DNA of 64,000 bases, from positions 97,483 to 161,482 of the forward strand of contig NZ_JAMXIC010000010.1 of assembly GCF_027587375.1 (NCBI RefSeq). Direction: 5' to 3'. The stretch comes from Arthrobacter sp. B2a2-09. Lineage in GTDB: Bacteria; Actinomycetota; Actinomycetes; Actinomycetales; Micrococcaceae. The notes under the pieces were generated by a model, which had not been told where the DNA came from, ran no database searches, and saw nothing but the letters and a program-made list of their open reading frames with translations. Numbering within the stretch: the first letter of the stretch is position 1; each line of letters starts with the position of its first letter. Of the stretch, positions 33,830-42,803 are shown one piece after another. A program made the translations under genes and the position numbers.

Positions 33830-34984
33830 CTAATCCTCCACAGGGAACGCCACGCCTTCGCCCACCACGCGGAGGCACAGTTCCGTGCCGGGCCTGGTGA
33901 TCGAAGCGTTCCAGTGGCGGATGGTGATGACCTCGCCGCCCCCTGGGTAGCTCCGAGTGGCACCTTCGGTGGCAACGCGCGGAGCGAGCTTGATCCGCAC
34001 CGTGGTCTCGGGGCCGAAGTAATCGGTATCGACAACGACTCCGCGGATGGGGCCGTCAGGGGCAATCCGGATCTGTTCCGGCCGGAGCATCAACTGCACG
34101 AGGCCCTGTGCCGGGGGACGCCGTACGGGTATGCCGCCCAGCGAACACGTGGCCAAGGAACCTTCCATCCAAGCGTCCAGGATGACGGCATCGCCGAGGA
34201 ATTCGGCCGTGGCCCGGTCTGCGGGACGAGTGTACACAACGAACGGATTGCCGATTTGCGCCAGCTTCCCGCCGCGCATAATGGCCACCTGATCCGCGAA
34301 GGACAGGGCCTCGGCTTGATCGTGCGTCACCAGGATGGTGGTGACCCCGGCTTCGTTCAGGACCTTGGCAACGGTGCGCCGGGTGGCCACGCGGAGGCCG
34401 GCGTCTAGGGCTGAGAACGGCTCGTCGAGCAGCATGAGTTGCGGTTCGCGAGCCAGGGCGCGGGCAAGTGCCACCCGTTGCTGCTGGCCTCCCGAGAGCT
34501 GGTGGGGCCGCCTCTTTGCCATGTCCGCATCGAGGGAAACCATGTCGAGCAGTTCCTGGACGCGCGTCTTCACGGCGCGGCGCCCGCCGTCGAGCGCTGA
34601 CTTGTCCAGCCCGAACGCGATGTTCTGCCCCACCGTAAGGTGCGGGAAGAGCGCGCCATCCTGGGCAACATAGCCAACCTGGCGCTTGTGGGCGGGTACC
34701 CAAATGCCGTTCCCGGCCACCTTGTTTCCGTTGAGGCTGATGGAGCCCGTGGCCGGGTGTTCAAAGCCGGCGATCAGGCGCAACAGGGTGGTCTTGCCGG
34801 ATCCGGAAGGCCCGACGATGGCGGTGGTTCCGCCCTTCGCCACAGAGAGGTTCACGCCCTTCAGCACGGCCTGGGATCCGAAGTTCTTGGTGACCTCGGC
34901 GATGTCCAGATGCGTGTTGGTGGTGGGAGCCACCGAAGCCGCTACGCGGGGTGCCGGAAGCCTTGAGGGGGATTGTTCGGTCAC
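33830..34984 (-). CDS. ABC transporter ATPase, Fe(III)-type
   Basis: 384 residues; the ATP-driven motor of the adjacent import system. Walker A is GPSGSGKTT, the signature is LSGGQQQR, Walker B is LMLLDEPFSALD, and the H-loop is VTHDQ. A C-terminal TOBE-like regulatory domain follows from about residue 280. GTG 34984 overlaps the permease stop in a GTGA arrangement; the frame is open further upstream, but that part is only the permease read out of frame. FbpC/AfuC-like; it works with the fused permease and the lipoprotein binding protein. Confidence 0.86.
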   Translation of the reverse strand: MTEQSPSRLPAPRVAASVAPTTNTHLDIAEVTKNFGSQAVLKGVNLSVAKGGTTAIVGPSGSGKTTLLRLIAGFEHPATGSISLNGNKVAGNGIWVPAHKRQVGYVAQDGALFPHLTVGQNIAFGLDKSALDGGRRAVKTRVQELLDMVSLDADMAKRRPHQLSGGQQQRVALARALAREPQLMLLDEPFSALDAGLRVATRRTVAKVLNEAGVTTILVTHDQAEALSFADQVAIMRGGKLAQIGNPFVVYTRPADRATAEFLGDAVILDAWMEGSLATCSLGGIPVRRPPAQGLVQLMLRPEQIRIAPDGPIRGVVVDTDYFGPETTVRIKLAPRVATEGATRSYPGGGEVITIRHWNASITRPGTELCLRVVGEGVAFPVED

Positions 34985-36591
34985 TGTCCGGCTACTTTCT
35001 TGGACTGTTGGAAAAGCAGGTAGGTCATGGGGGCAGACAACAAGATCATGAGCAGGGCGTAGGGTGCCGCGCCCGCATAGTCGATCTCGCTGCTCTTGCT
35101 CCAGAATTCGGTGGCCAGGGTGTGCGTGCCATTGGGAGATAGCAGCAGCGTGGCGGTCAGCTCGTTGACGATGGCGAGGAACACCAGCGCGGCCCCGCCA
35201 GCGGCGGCCGGAGCGGTGAGCCGCAGCGTCACTTTCAGGAAGGACACCAGCGGGGCCTTGCCGAGCGATTGCGCGGCTTCGTCGAGTTCTTTGGGAGCCT
35301 GGGCCAGTCCGGAGCGGATGTTGACGAGGGCTCGCGGGAGGAACAGCAGGACGTAGGCGGCAATCAGGACCCCGGAGGTCTGGTAGATTCCCGGGACCAT
35401 GCGGATGCTCACGGTGACGAAGGCGAGGCCCACCACGATGCCAGGCAGGGAGCTGGTGACGTAATTGGAGAGCTCCAGCATCTTGCTGAACCAGCTGGGA
35501 TGCCGCACGGCCAGATAGGCCATGGGGAAGCCGACGACGATTGTCGCCGCGGCGCCTACGGTGCCATAAGCGAGGGTCTGGAGCAGTGCCGGAAGAAATT
35601 CGTCGGCTGACCAGACACGGGCGCCGCCCGCCACCACCCAGCGCAAGACAAAAAAGATCGGCAATCCGAAGGCCAACACGGTGAGGGCGAGCAGGCCGAG
35701 CTGGGAGGGAATCTGGTAGTGGCGCAGCGTCAGCTTGCTCGGCTTGGCCTGGGCGCCGGAACCGACGCGGGCGTAGCGTGCGGTACCGCGGCTCCTGACT
35801 TCCGCCAGGAGCAGGATGAGGCAGAAGAACACCAGGACGCTTGCCAGCATGTTCCCGGCCGTGCCGTTGAACGTGGATTGGAACTGGGTCATGATCGCGG
35901 TGGTGAACGTGTCGAAGCGGATCATCGCGAAAGCGCCGTATTCGGCCAGCAGGTGCAGCGACACCAAGAGCGCGCCACCGGTCATGGCGATCCGTAGCTG
36001 AGGCAGGACAACCCGGAAGAAGATGGCCCATGGTCCCAAGCCAAGGGACGCCGCGGACTGCTCAATCGCGGGGTCGAGACGCCCCAGGGTCGCCGCCGCA
36101 GGAATATAGACAAGGGGGAAGTAAGACAGCGTGGCGATGAGGACGCCGGACCAGATGCCCTCCAGCGAGGGGACCGCGGTTACCCACGCATAGCTGTTGA
36201 CGAACGCCGGGATGGCCAGTGGGGCTGCCAGGGCCACGGCCCACCAGCGATGCCCCCGCAGCCTGGTCCGCTCCACGAGCCACGCACCTCCAACTCCCAA
36301 GACCAGGCATATGGGCACCGTGAAGACCACCAGCATGATGGTGTTGAGGAGCAGCTCGCCAACGCGCGGCCGGAAGATGAGTGCGACGGCGGTGTCCCAC
36401 CCGGTCGCGGCCGTCATGTAAGCGACGTACCCCAGCGGGATGAGCGAAAACAGCGCGATCAGCACCGCCAGGAGGGATATTGCAGAAACGCCGAAAGGCG
36501 GGCGGGGGCGCTTGCCCCTGCCCGCCGTCGTCGTGCTCGCCGAAGCTTCCGGAACGTCCGGAGAGATGCGAGCCGATAGATCAGTGGTCAC
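34981..36591 (-). CDS. ABC transporter permease, Fe(III)-type (two fused halves)
   Basis: 536 residues with about 12 membrane helices in two homologous BPD_transp halves, as in FbpB. Both EAA-like loops are recognisable: SAASLGLGPWAIFFRVVLPQ in the first half and AAQSLGKAPLVSFLKVTLRL in the second, where the ATPase docks. The N-terminus has a cytosolic Arg/Pro-rich tail. It starts 4 nt after the binding-protein stop and overlaps the ATPase gene, so all three are one operon controlled by the iron box upstream of the binding protein. Confidence 0.88.
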   Translation of the reverse strand: MTTDLSARISPDVPEASASTTTAGRGKRPRPPFGVSAISLLAVLIALFSLIPLGYVAYMTAATGWDTAVALIFRPRVGELLLNTIMLVVFTVPICLVLGVGGAWLVERTRLRGHRWWAVALAAPLAIPAFVNSYAWVTAVPSLEGIWSGVLIATLSYFPLVYIPAAATLGRLDPAIEQSAASLGLGPWAIFFRVVLPQLRIAMTGGALLVSLHLLAEYGAFAMIRFDTFTTAIMTQFQSTFNGTAGNMLASVLVFFCLILLLAEVRSRGTARYARVGSGAQAKPSKLTLRHYQIPSQLGLLALTVLAFGLPIFFVLRWVVAGGARVWSADEFLPALLQTLAYGTVGAAATIVVGFPMAYLAVRHPSWFSKMLELSNYVTSSLPGIVVGLAFVTVSIRMVPGIYQTSGVLIAAYVLLFLPRALVNIRSGLAQAPKELDEAAQSLGKAPLVSFLKVTLRLTAPAAAGGAALVFLAIVNELTATLLLSPNGTHTLATEFWSKSSEIDYAGAAPYALLMILLSAPMTYLLFQQSKKVAGQ

Positions 36592-36595
36592 GGAA

Positions 36596-37654
36596 TTACA
36601 GCAGTCCTGCCTTGGTCATCAGGTCGGTGACCTTTGCGGAGTTCAATTTGGCCGGATCCACGGTGGGAGCTTGCAGATCCTTGATGGGAACGAGTTTAGC
36701 GTTCGAGTCCACGTTGGAAGCGATGGCGTATTCGTAGGAAGTGCCGTTCTTGAGGACTTCCTGGCCCTGCTTGCCGGTGATGAACTTGATGAAAGCCTGG
36801 GCAGCTGCGGAATTCTTGGAGGATTTCAGCACGCCGCCACCGGAAACGGACAGGAAGGCGCCCGGGTCCTGGTTCTTGAAGAAGTATGGCGTGACCTTGT
36901 TGGAGTTCTCGCCGGTCTTGGCCTGGTCGCCGTAGTAGTAGTAGTGGTAGATCAACGCTGCGTCGACTTCGCCGGCGTTGACTGCCTTCATAGCCGTGCT
37001 GTTGCCCTTATATGCCTTGAAGTTGTCCTTCATGCCCTTGAGCCACTCCGTGGTGGCGGCCTCGCCCTTTTGTTCGAGGAGGGCGGCAACAATGGCTTGG
37101 AAGTCAGCGCCGGACGGCGAAGCAGCCCACCGGCCCTTCCACTCCGGCTTGGCCAGATCCAGCATGGACTTGGGCAGCTTGTCGTCGCTGATCTTGGTCT
37201 TGTCGTACACCAGGACGGTGGAGCGGGCGGCGATGCCGGTCCACTTGTTGGTGGACGGACGGTACTCGGCCGGGACCTGGTCCACGGTGGCCTTGTCGAT
37301 GTCGGCGAAGAGGCCGGCGTTCTCAACCTGGGCCATGGCGGGGGAGTTCTCCGTGAGGAAGACATCGGCCGGGGATGCCGCGCCTTCCTGGATGATCTGG
37401 TTGGAGAGCTCGGTATCCGAACCCTGGCGGACGGTGACCTTGACGCCGGTCTCCTTGGTGAACGCGTCCACCCATTCCTTGGTCAGGGTGTCGTGCTGGG
37501 CGTTGTAGACGGTGATTTCACCGGTCACCTTAGCGGCGGCGGAAGCGGAGCCAGTGGCTGCGGAGGAGGCAGTGCCGTTGCCGCAAGCGGCCAGGCTGAG
37601 AGCTGCAGTGGCGGCGAGTGCGATGCCGGCCAGCGCATTTGCGCGAATCTTCAT
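36596..37654 (-). CDS. Fe(III) ABC transporter substrate-binding lipoprotein
   Basis: 352 residues. A lipoprotein signal with lipobox SLAAC puts the modified Cys near residue 24, so it is anchored outside the membrane. The body is a periplasmic-binding fold of the FbpA/FutA class (ITVYNAQHDTLTKEWVDAF, VKVTVRQGSDTELSNQI, ALIYHYYYYGDQ). The YHYYYYGDQ segment contains the paired tyrosines that usually bind ferric iron in this family. It is the first gene of the operon, preceded by a DtxR/IdeR-like box at 37725-37743, which supports iron-repressed expression. Confidence 0.88.
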   Translation of the reverse strand: MKIRANALAGIALAATAALSLAACGNGTASSAATGSASAAAKVTGEITVYNAQHDTLTKEWVDAFTKETGVKVTVRQGSDTELSNQIIQEGAASPADVFLTENSPAMAQVENAGLFADIDKATVDQVPAEYRPSTNKWTGIAARSTVLVYDKTKISDDKLPKSMLDLAKPEWKGRWAASPSGADFQAIVAALLEQKGEAATTEWLKGMKDNFKAYKGNSTAMKAVNAGEVDAALIYHYYYYGDQAKTGENSNKVTPYFFKNQDPGAFLSVSGGGVLKSSKNSAAAQAFIKFITGKQGQEVLKNGTSYEYAIASNVDSNAKLVPIKDLQAPTVDPAKLNSAKVTDLMTKAGLL

Positions 37655-37724
37655 GAGGGCTTCTTTCTGCGAGCAAATCCAGGGGAGCCCGGGGGATGGA
37701 AAAGCGGGCTCACAGCTTGAAACT

Positions 37725-37743
37725 TTAGGTTAGCCATACCTAA
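37725..37743. promoter_or_regulatory. DtxR/IdeR-type iron box
   Basis: TTAGGTTAGCCATACCTAA matches the 19-bp DtxR/IdeR consensus (TTAGGTTAGSCTAACCTAA) at 17 positions. It lies 71 bp before the Fe(III) binding-protein gene, where Fe-loaded repressor would block transcription. Confidence 0.8.
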
Positions 37744-37832
37744 ATTTCCATCCAGAATGCCCCATCGTGACCGGAATCACATGTATTACGCAAGATTTAC
37801 ATGACCTAATACGTGAGCGGTGGATGTGCCGC

Positions 37833-38405
37833 TTAGTGGGCCTCGGATTCTTCTGCGTAGACCCTGCTGGCGTAGTCCTCCAAGGCCTGTGCGCATTGGG
37901 CCAGGGCGGCGTCGGCTTCAGTGGAGCCGGGCGCCTGGAAGGTGTCGCGCGCCCGGATTTTGGCGAGCCAGTTGACGAGCTTTGTGTAGTCGACCTCGTT
38001 TTCCTCAAGCTCGGCATACGTGAAGTGGTTGGCCTGGTATTCCTTCTCGATCCCGGCGAGAAAATCCTTGCAGCGGTCAACGATCTCGTCGTATTCATCG
38101 CTGCGGGCCGTTTGATAGAGGCTCAGGATGTGGGAGTCGCCCGCGATGACCGTGGAAGACATGAGGATTGCCGTTCCGGGCATGTCAAGGATTTCGTGGC
38201 GCAGTTTCTGGAGTGCCCGTTCCGCTGCCGGTGACTTCGGGAGCGCGGCGATCGAGTTTTGCAGGTAGACGGCGCCCAATCCTTTGAGTCGCCGCCACAC
38301 CGCTGCGCGCAACCGGGTGGGCTCGGAGGGAACGCGGTAGACGAGGATCAGCCATTCGGCTGCCCCGCCCGCGTCCGGAGTGTCGGTCGATTCGGCAGGG
38401 CGCAT
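37833..38405 (-). CDS. ChrB N-terminal-like protein (chromate resistance family)
   Basis: 190 residues resembling the N-terminal domain of ChrB, which in other bacteria senses chromate or sulfate-related signals. Segments AAEWLILVYRVPSEPTRLRA and GAVYLQNSIAALP near the N-terminus are the family signature, and the rest is helical. No ChrA transporter is adjacent; instead the gene is divergent from a polytopic membrane protein at 38.6 kb, with which it may work. Transcription is toward the iron-transport operon. Confidence 0.72.
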   Translation of the reverse strand: MRPAESTDTPDAGGAAEWLILVYRVPSEPTRLRAAVWRRLKGLGAVYLQNSIAALPKSPAAERALQKLRHEILDMPGTAILMSSTVIAGDSHILSLYQTARSDEYDEIVDRCKDFLAGIEKEYQANHFTYAELEENEVDYTKLVNWLAKIRARDTFQAPGSTEADAALAQCAQALEDYASRVYAEESEAH

Positions 38406-38555
38406 GTTCGGATTCTATCCGCCGTCGCTCCGGGGCTGAGGAGTTGAAAGCCCTTAACTTTTCATTCACCAGAACAGTAGAATCTGTTATGAGTATGGAG
38501 TCACAATCATTAGGTTGAAGATCTAACAGCTGTTACAGAAAGAGAGCGGCACCCT

Positions 38556-39674
38556 TTGAATACCACCGCGTTGCTCCTGTCCGTCTTCCTTGCCTGTTTG
38601 GTCGAAGCCGTGGAAGCCGCCACCATCGTTCTCGCGGCAGGCACTGCCCGTGATTGGCGTTCAGCCCTTTCCGGCGTCGGGGCCGGACTGGTTGTCCTGG
38701 CCGCCGTCGTCATCGTCTTCGGGCCCGCGATCGCCCTGATTCCCTTGGACATCCTGCGCATCTTCGTCGGAGGGCTCCTGCTTGTCTTCGGCCTCCAGTG
38801 GATGCGCAAGGCCATCCTTCGCGCCAGCGGTCACAAGGCCCTTCATGACGAGGAGGTGATCTATCGCCGAGAATTTGCCGCGGCACAGTCCGCATCCGGG
38901 AGGTCCCGCTTCGGGGTGGGCGATTGGTACGCCTTCACCCTCTCCTTCAAGGGCGTCCTGCTCGAAGGACTCGAAGTTGCGTTCATCGTGGTCACCTTCG
39001 GCAACATCCAGGGCCAACTAGGACTGGCCGCGTGGACCGCGGCAGCGGCAGTTGTCCTTGTGGCCGTTGCGGCGATCATCGTCCGCGGACCCCTTTCGCG
39101 GGTGCCGGAGAACACCATGAAGTTCATCGTCGGCATCATGCTGACCGGTTTCGGCATCTTCTGGGGAGCCGAGGGTGCCGGTGCCGTGTGGCCCGCGGCT
39201 GACCTTTCCCTCCTGGTCATCATCCCCGGCTTGGCCGTCATCGCCTTGGCGATCGTGGTTGTTCTTCGCCGTCGTCCGTCCAAATCCACGCCTGCTGCGG
39301 TGTCCGCGCTAAGCCAGTCCGCCCCGGGGTTCGCCGGTGCCATCCCCGACGGCGGTTCTCCGGTAGGAGCATCGTTGGAGTCCAGTGATCCGGAAACCGG
39401 GGCCGCGGCGCGGACCCGCACAGTGACCGCCGGGGTGAACCTTCCTGAAGGGCCGCGCAAGGCCTCAGTGGTGGACTCGCTCAAACGGTTCGGCTTGTTC
39501 TGGTACGACTTCATCATTGGCGACGACTGGAGGGTGGCCCTTGCCATAGCCGCATCCTTTGCGGTCACCGCGGCACTGAGCTCCGCGGGAGTCGGGGGAA
39601 GCTGGTGGGTGGTCCCCGCCGTCGCAGTTTTGACGCTTCCCATGGCGCTTTCCCGCTTGGTCCGCAAGTCCTGA
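38556..39674 (+). CDS. Polytopic membrane protein of the COG4280 type
   Basis: 372 residues from TTG 38556 (AAAGAGAG upstream), with about eight to nine hydrophobic segments. Two related helices carry an E-x-x-E pattern: VEAVEAATIVLAAG near residue 16 and LLEGLEVAFIVVTFG near residue 135. This recalls the REGLE helices of FTR1-type iron permeases and suggests an internal duplication of a cation-transport unit. A cytosolic Pro/Ala/Thr-rich linker (about residues 245-305) separates a final pair of helices. It is divergent from the ChrB-like gene, 0.9 kb from the iron box. A metal-transport role is an inference. Confidence 0.65.
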   Translation: MNTTALLLSVFLACLVEAVEAATIVLAAGTARDWRSALSGVGAGLVVLAAVVIVFGPAIALIPLDILRIFVGGLLLVFGLQWMRKAILRASGHKALHDEEVIYRREFAAAQSASGRSRFGVGDWYAFTLSFKGVLLEGLEVAFIVVTFGNIQGQLGLAAWTAAAAVVLVAVAAIIVRGPLSRVPENTMKFIVGIMLTGFGIFWGAEGAGAVWPAADLSLLVIIPGLAVIALAIVVVLRRRPSKSTPAAVSALSQSAPGFAGAIPDGGSPVGASLESSDPETGAAARTRTVTAGVNLPEGPRKASVVDSLKRFGLFWYDFIIGDDWRVALAIAASFAVTAALSSAGVGGSWWVVPAVAVLTLPMALSRLVRKS

Positions 39675-39814
39675 CCGCGATCGTGGACCTGCGCTGATGG
39701 GGTCGTTTGAGCGACGCAGATCGGCGGCAAGCTAACGCGAGCGAGCCTCCGGCCGACAGTAGGAACTGAACCGCCCTCCTACGAGCGTCTCCCTAGCTAA
39801 AGCAGAAACGGCCC

Positions 39815-40069
39815 ATGATCGTTGTCACCCGCCTGAACGGCACCCGCTTTGCCGTGAATCCGGACATCATTGAACGGATCCACGAAAGCCCGGACACCCA
39901 TCTGGTGACCCTCGACGGCGCTACGTACGTTGTGCGGGAAAGCCTCGCGGAGGTCGTGGAACTGATTGCGAACTACCGGGCCTACATTCTTCGGCGGGCA
40001 CAGGATCTCCCCACCGTGACGGGCTATCCGTTGAGCCTCGTGCGCACACCGGACCCGGACGGAAGGTAA
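39815..40069 (+). CDS. flbD: FlbD-family flagellar protein
   Basis: 84 residues of the FlbD family, found in Gram-positive flagellar operons next to motA and motB. The core MIVVTRLNGTRFAVNPDIIE and DGATYVVRESLAEVVELI are characteristic. The molecular role is unresolved. It lies 3 nt before motA and is the first gene of a three-gene flagellar fragment. Immediately upstream is non-flagellar sequence rather than the hook gene that usually precedes it. Confidence 0.85.
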   Translation: MIVVTRLNGTRFAVNPDIIERIHESPDTHLVTLDGATYVVRESLAEVVELIANYRAYILRRAQDLPTVTGYPLSLVRTPDPDGR

Positions 40070-40072
40070 GCC

Positions 40073-40900
40073 ATGGATCCCTCGACAATAATTGGCTTGT
40101 TCCTGGCCTTCGGCTCGGTGGTCGCCATGGTGACCCTCGAAGACGCCAACCTCATGGCCCTCCTGCTTCCCGCGCCCATGGTCCTGGTTTTCGGTGCCAC
40201 CTTGGCCGTGGGTCTGGCCGGGAACACGTTCCGCGATACCGTCCGGGCGTTCAAGGACCTCCCCAAAGCGTTCAAGGGAAAGACGGACAAGCCGCAGGAC
40301 AGCATCGACCAGCTGATCGGCTTTGCCGAGAAGGCTCGGAGCGAGGGCCTCCTCTCCCTTGAAGAGGCGGCTGCGGACGAGAAGGATCCCTTTCTGGCCC
40401 GGGCCCTCCAGAACATCGCCGACGGCACGGATGCCGAAGAGCTGCGCATCCTCATGGAAGACGAGATCGACACCAAGATGCGCAGCGACCACGTCTCTGC
40501 AAAATTCTTCGCCAGCCTGGGCGGCTACGCGCCAACCATCGGCATTATCGGCACGGTGGTATCGCTGACCCACGTCCTTGAAAACCTCTCCTCACCCGAT
40601 CATCTGGGACCAATGATCGCCTCCGCTTTCGTGGCCACCCTCTGGGGCTTGTTGTCCGCGAACTTCATCTGGCTCCCGTTCAGCTCGCGGCTCAAGCGAC
40701 TGTCCGAGCTCGAAATCGAACGCATGACCCTCCTGATGGAAGGCATGCTGGCGGTGCAGAACGGGACCCAGCCCCTCCTGCTCGCAGAACGGCTCCATGC
40801 CATGGTTCCGGCCGACAGGCTCGGCAAGGCGAAATCCGCAAAGAAGAGCGACGACGACGAAGCCCGCCCCGGCAAATTCGCTTCGTCCAAGGCCGCATGA
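40073..40900 (+). CDS. motA: Flagellar motor stator protein MotA
   Basis: 275 residues with four membrane helices at roughly 5-25, 33-53, 145-168 and 180-202. The proline-containing cytoplasmic-end segment GGYAPTIGIIGTVVSLTHVL and AFVATLWGLLSANFIWLP are the MotA_ExbB signature. The large cytoplasmic loop with conserved charged residues contacts FliG. The gene overlaps motB by 4 nt (ATGA). With MotB it forms the ion channel that powers rotation. Confidence 0.93.
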   Translation: MDPSTIIGLFLAFGSVVAMVTLEDANLMALLLPAPMVLVFGATLAVGLAGNTFRDTVRAFKDLPKAFKGKTDKPQDSIDQLIGFAEKARSEGLLSLEEAAADEKDPFLARALQNIADGTDAEELRILMEDEIDTKMRSDHVSAKFFASLGGYAPTIGIIGTVVSLTHVLENLSSPDHLGPMIASAFVATLWGLLSANFIWLPFSSRLKRLSELEIERMTLLMEGMLAVQNGTQPLLLAERLHAMVPADRLGKAKSAKKSDDDEARPGKFASSKAA

Positions 40901-41691
40901 GGTCCCGCCGCCGCCGCGGTTCACCCCCGGCGGAAGAACACGTCGACGAACGCTGGATGGCTTCCTACATGGACATGGTCACGGTGCTCATGTGCATGTT
41001 CATCGTGCTATTCGCCATGTCCACCGTGGACCAGGCAAAATTCGACAAGCTCCGCAATTCGTTGGCCACGGGTTTCGGCACGGTGGTCAGCCAGAAGGTG
41101 GACACCGCCACAGGCACAGTCGTTCCACCGGAATACACCCACGCCGACGCCCAGGGATTCTCCAACCTGGACCTCGCGCTCAAGGAAGTGGACCGGCTCA
41201 CCGCTTTGCGCGACGAGATGAAGTCCAAGCTCGACGCCGCGGGGCTGGGGGCCAATGTACAATTCCAGATCAGCGAACGCGGACTCACAGTGAAGCTCGT
41301 GGGATCACAGACCTTTTTCGAAGCCGACCGGCCGGATCTCACGCCCCGCGCGAGCCAGGTTCTTGGCATGATTGCTCCGCCGATGGCCAAGGCGGCGCTT
41401 GAAATCATGGTGGAAGGCCATGCCGCCAACGGAGTCACCTCGTACCCCTCCACGTGGGAGCTTTCTTCTGCGCGCTCCGTCAACGTCCTCAGGTACCTCG
41501 TCGACCATGGAGGCATTTCGGCAGGGCACATAGGCGCTGTCGCGTTCGGATCCGCCAGGCAGGTCAACGACGACTCCACCGAAGCCCTGATGGAACTCAA
41601 CCGCAGGGTCGACGTCGTCGTCCTCTCGGACAAACCCGAGGTGGTCCGCGCCCTGATCCCCGAAGCACTCAAGGCGAGGGCCGGCCAATAG
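40897..41691 (+). CDS. motB: Flagellar motor stator protein MotB
   Basis: 264 residues. A basic N-terminus is followed by one membrane helix with the essential ion-binding Asp26 in SYMDMVTVLMCMFIVLFAMS. The C-terminal OmpA-like peptidoglycan-binding domain (about 160-255) has VEGHAANGVTSYPSTWELSS and the closing ELNRRVDVVVLSD. It anchors the stator to the wall. The expected next genes, fliL and fliM, do not follow; unrelated genes fill the next 6.9 kb. Confidence 0.93.
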   Translation: MRSRRRRGSPPAEEHVDERWMASYMDMVTVLMCMFIVLFAMSTVDQAKFDKLRNSLATGFGTVVSQKVDTATGTVVPPEYTHADAQGFSNLDLALKEVDRLTALRDEMKSKLDAAGLGANVQFQISERGLTVKLVGSQTFFEADRPDLTPRASQVLGMIAPPMAKAALEIMVEGHAANGVTSYPSTWELSSARSVNVLRYLVDHGGISAGHIGAVAFGSARQVNDDSTEALMELNRRVDVVVLSDKPEVVRALIPEALKARAGQ

Positions 41692-41772
41692 GGCGGCGCG
41701 CTTGTAGCGGCCGGTGACCGCACGGCGTCGGGCACCATGGAAGTGATCGCCATGCCGAGGTACGCTCGTGGC

Positions 41773-42213
41773 ATGACCCCGGAAGACATCGCCAGGTTCA
41801 CGTACTTGCGCAAGGCCCGTGACCTGATCGACCGCGAGTACGCAAAGCCCCTCGACGTGCCGACCATGGCCAGCCATGCGTTCATGTCACCGGCACACTT
41901 CTCGCGGCAGTTCCGGGCCGCTTACGGCGAGACCCCTTACAACTACCTCATGACGCGCCGAATCGAGCGCGCGATGGCGCTCCTGCGCGGCGGAATGAGC
42001 GTGACCGACGCCTGCATGGAGGTCGGTTGTACGTCACTTGGCTCTTTCAGCTCGCGCTTCACCGAACTCGTGGGGGTGCCGCCCAGCACGTACCGCGCCC
42101 GCGAGCACCTGGCCGTGGCTGCCATGCCTGCGTGCGTGGCGAAGATACGCACGCGGCCCAGCCGGAACGAAGCAAGCAAGCTTCGGGAAGCCCTTGCGGT
42201 CGCCGCGGACTAA
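41773..42213 (+). CDS. AraC-family transcriptional regulator (stand-alone DNA-binding domain)
   Basis: 146 residues consisting mainly of the AraC double helix-turn-helix: AKPLDVPTMASHAFMSPAHF (HTH1) and MSVTDACMEVGCTSLGSFSS (HTH2), then the typical VGVPPSTYR. No sensor domain is present. ATG 41773 is preferred; in-frame ATGs at 41737 and 41752 are possible. The C-terminal RNEASKLREALAVAAD is nearly repeated by a fragment at 43618-43668 in front of the VOC gene, showing that this region underwent duplication. Confidence 0.82.
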   Translation: MTPEDIARFTYLRKARDLIDREYAKPLDVPTMASHAFMSPAHFSRQFRAAYGETPYNYLMTRRIERAMALLRGGMSVTDACMEVGCTSLGSFSSRFTELVGVPPSTYRAREHLAVAAMPACVAKIRTRPSRNEASKLREALAVAAD

Positions 42214-42244
42214 CTAACTGCCGCCGTAGCCGGCCGCCATACGC

Positions 42245-42278
42245 CAGAGGTTCCGCCCCCGATGGGGTGGGACCTCTG
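42245..42278. terminator. Hairpin after the AraC gene
   Basis: CAGAGGT (42245-42251) and ACCTCTG (42272-42278) close a 15-bp stem with two G-U pairs and a CGAT loop. A closely related hairpin sits after the VOC gene at 44106-44152. Confidence 0.7.
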
Positions 42279-42319
42279 CTGCGTTAGCGACGTCTTTTAG
42301 CCGGGACAGCACCGCCCCC

Positions 42320-42355
42320 GAAAATACGGGTCACATTTGATTTGCGGAAAATACG
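42320..42355. promoter_or_regulatory. GAAAATACG direct repeat before the mop regulator
   Basis: GAAAATACG occurs at 42320-42328 and 42347-42355, 27 bp apart, the first inside a small dyad CCCGAAAATACGGG. It lies just upstream of the molybdate-sensing regulator gene and may be its operator or promoter element. Confidence 0.35.
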
Positions 42356-42392
42356 TGCCGTCATAACCGCATTTGAGGATTATTCTGAAGCT

Positions 42393-42803
42393 ATGCCAAA
42401 TATTCGAGTATCTGAAGCAGCTCGGTTCCTGGGCGTCAGTGACGACACCGTCCGGCGCTGGACCGAGAACGGCATCCTGACCCCGGTCAAGGATGATTCC
42501 GGCCGGCTGGCCGTGGATGGACTGGAACTCGCCCACCTCGCGCGGGACCAGGCCCAGCTGCCCGAGGATCCCACCCGGGTGGGCCGCTCGGCACGCAACC
42601 GCTTCGTCGGCTTGGTCACCGGCATCACGGCCGACAAGGTCATGGCACAGGTGGAACTGCAGTGCGGTCCCTTCCGCGTCGTATCCCTCATGAGCAGCGA
42701 GGCCGTCCGTGAACTCGGGCTCGAACTCGGCTCAGTAGCCACGGCCGTGGTCAAGGCCACCACCGTCATCATCGAAACACCCCAAGGAAAGAGCACCATA
42801 TGA
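42393..42803 (+). CDS. MerR-like HTH / TOBE molybdate-binding regulator (MopR-type)
   Basis: 136 residues. An N-terminal excisionase/MerR-like helix-turn-helix (IRVSEAARFLGVSDDTVRRW) is joined to a C-terminal Mop/TOBE domain (RNRFVGLVTGITADKVMAQV, SEAVRELGLELGSVATAVVK) that binds molybdate or tungstate oxyanions. The gene overlaps modA by 4 nt (ATGA), so it is likely a molybdate-responsive regulator of that gene. No other molybdate genes are in the window. Confidence 0.85.
   Translation: MPNIRVSEAARFLGVSDDTVRRWTENGILTPVKDDSGRLAVDGLELAHLARDQAQLPEDPTRVGRSARNRFVGLVTGITADKVMAQVELQCGPFRVVSLMSSEAVRELGLELGSVATAVVKATTVIIETPQGKSTI

Noticed and set aside
33830..36031. A 733-codon open frame extending the ABC ATPase far upstream.
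   Set aside because: The N-terminal 349 codons are the fused permease read out of frame: Arg/Pro-rich and without domains. The real start is GTG 34984, overlapping the permease stop.
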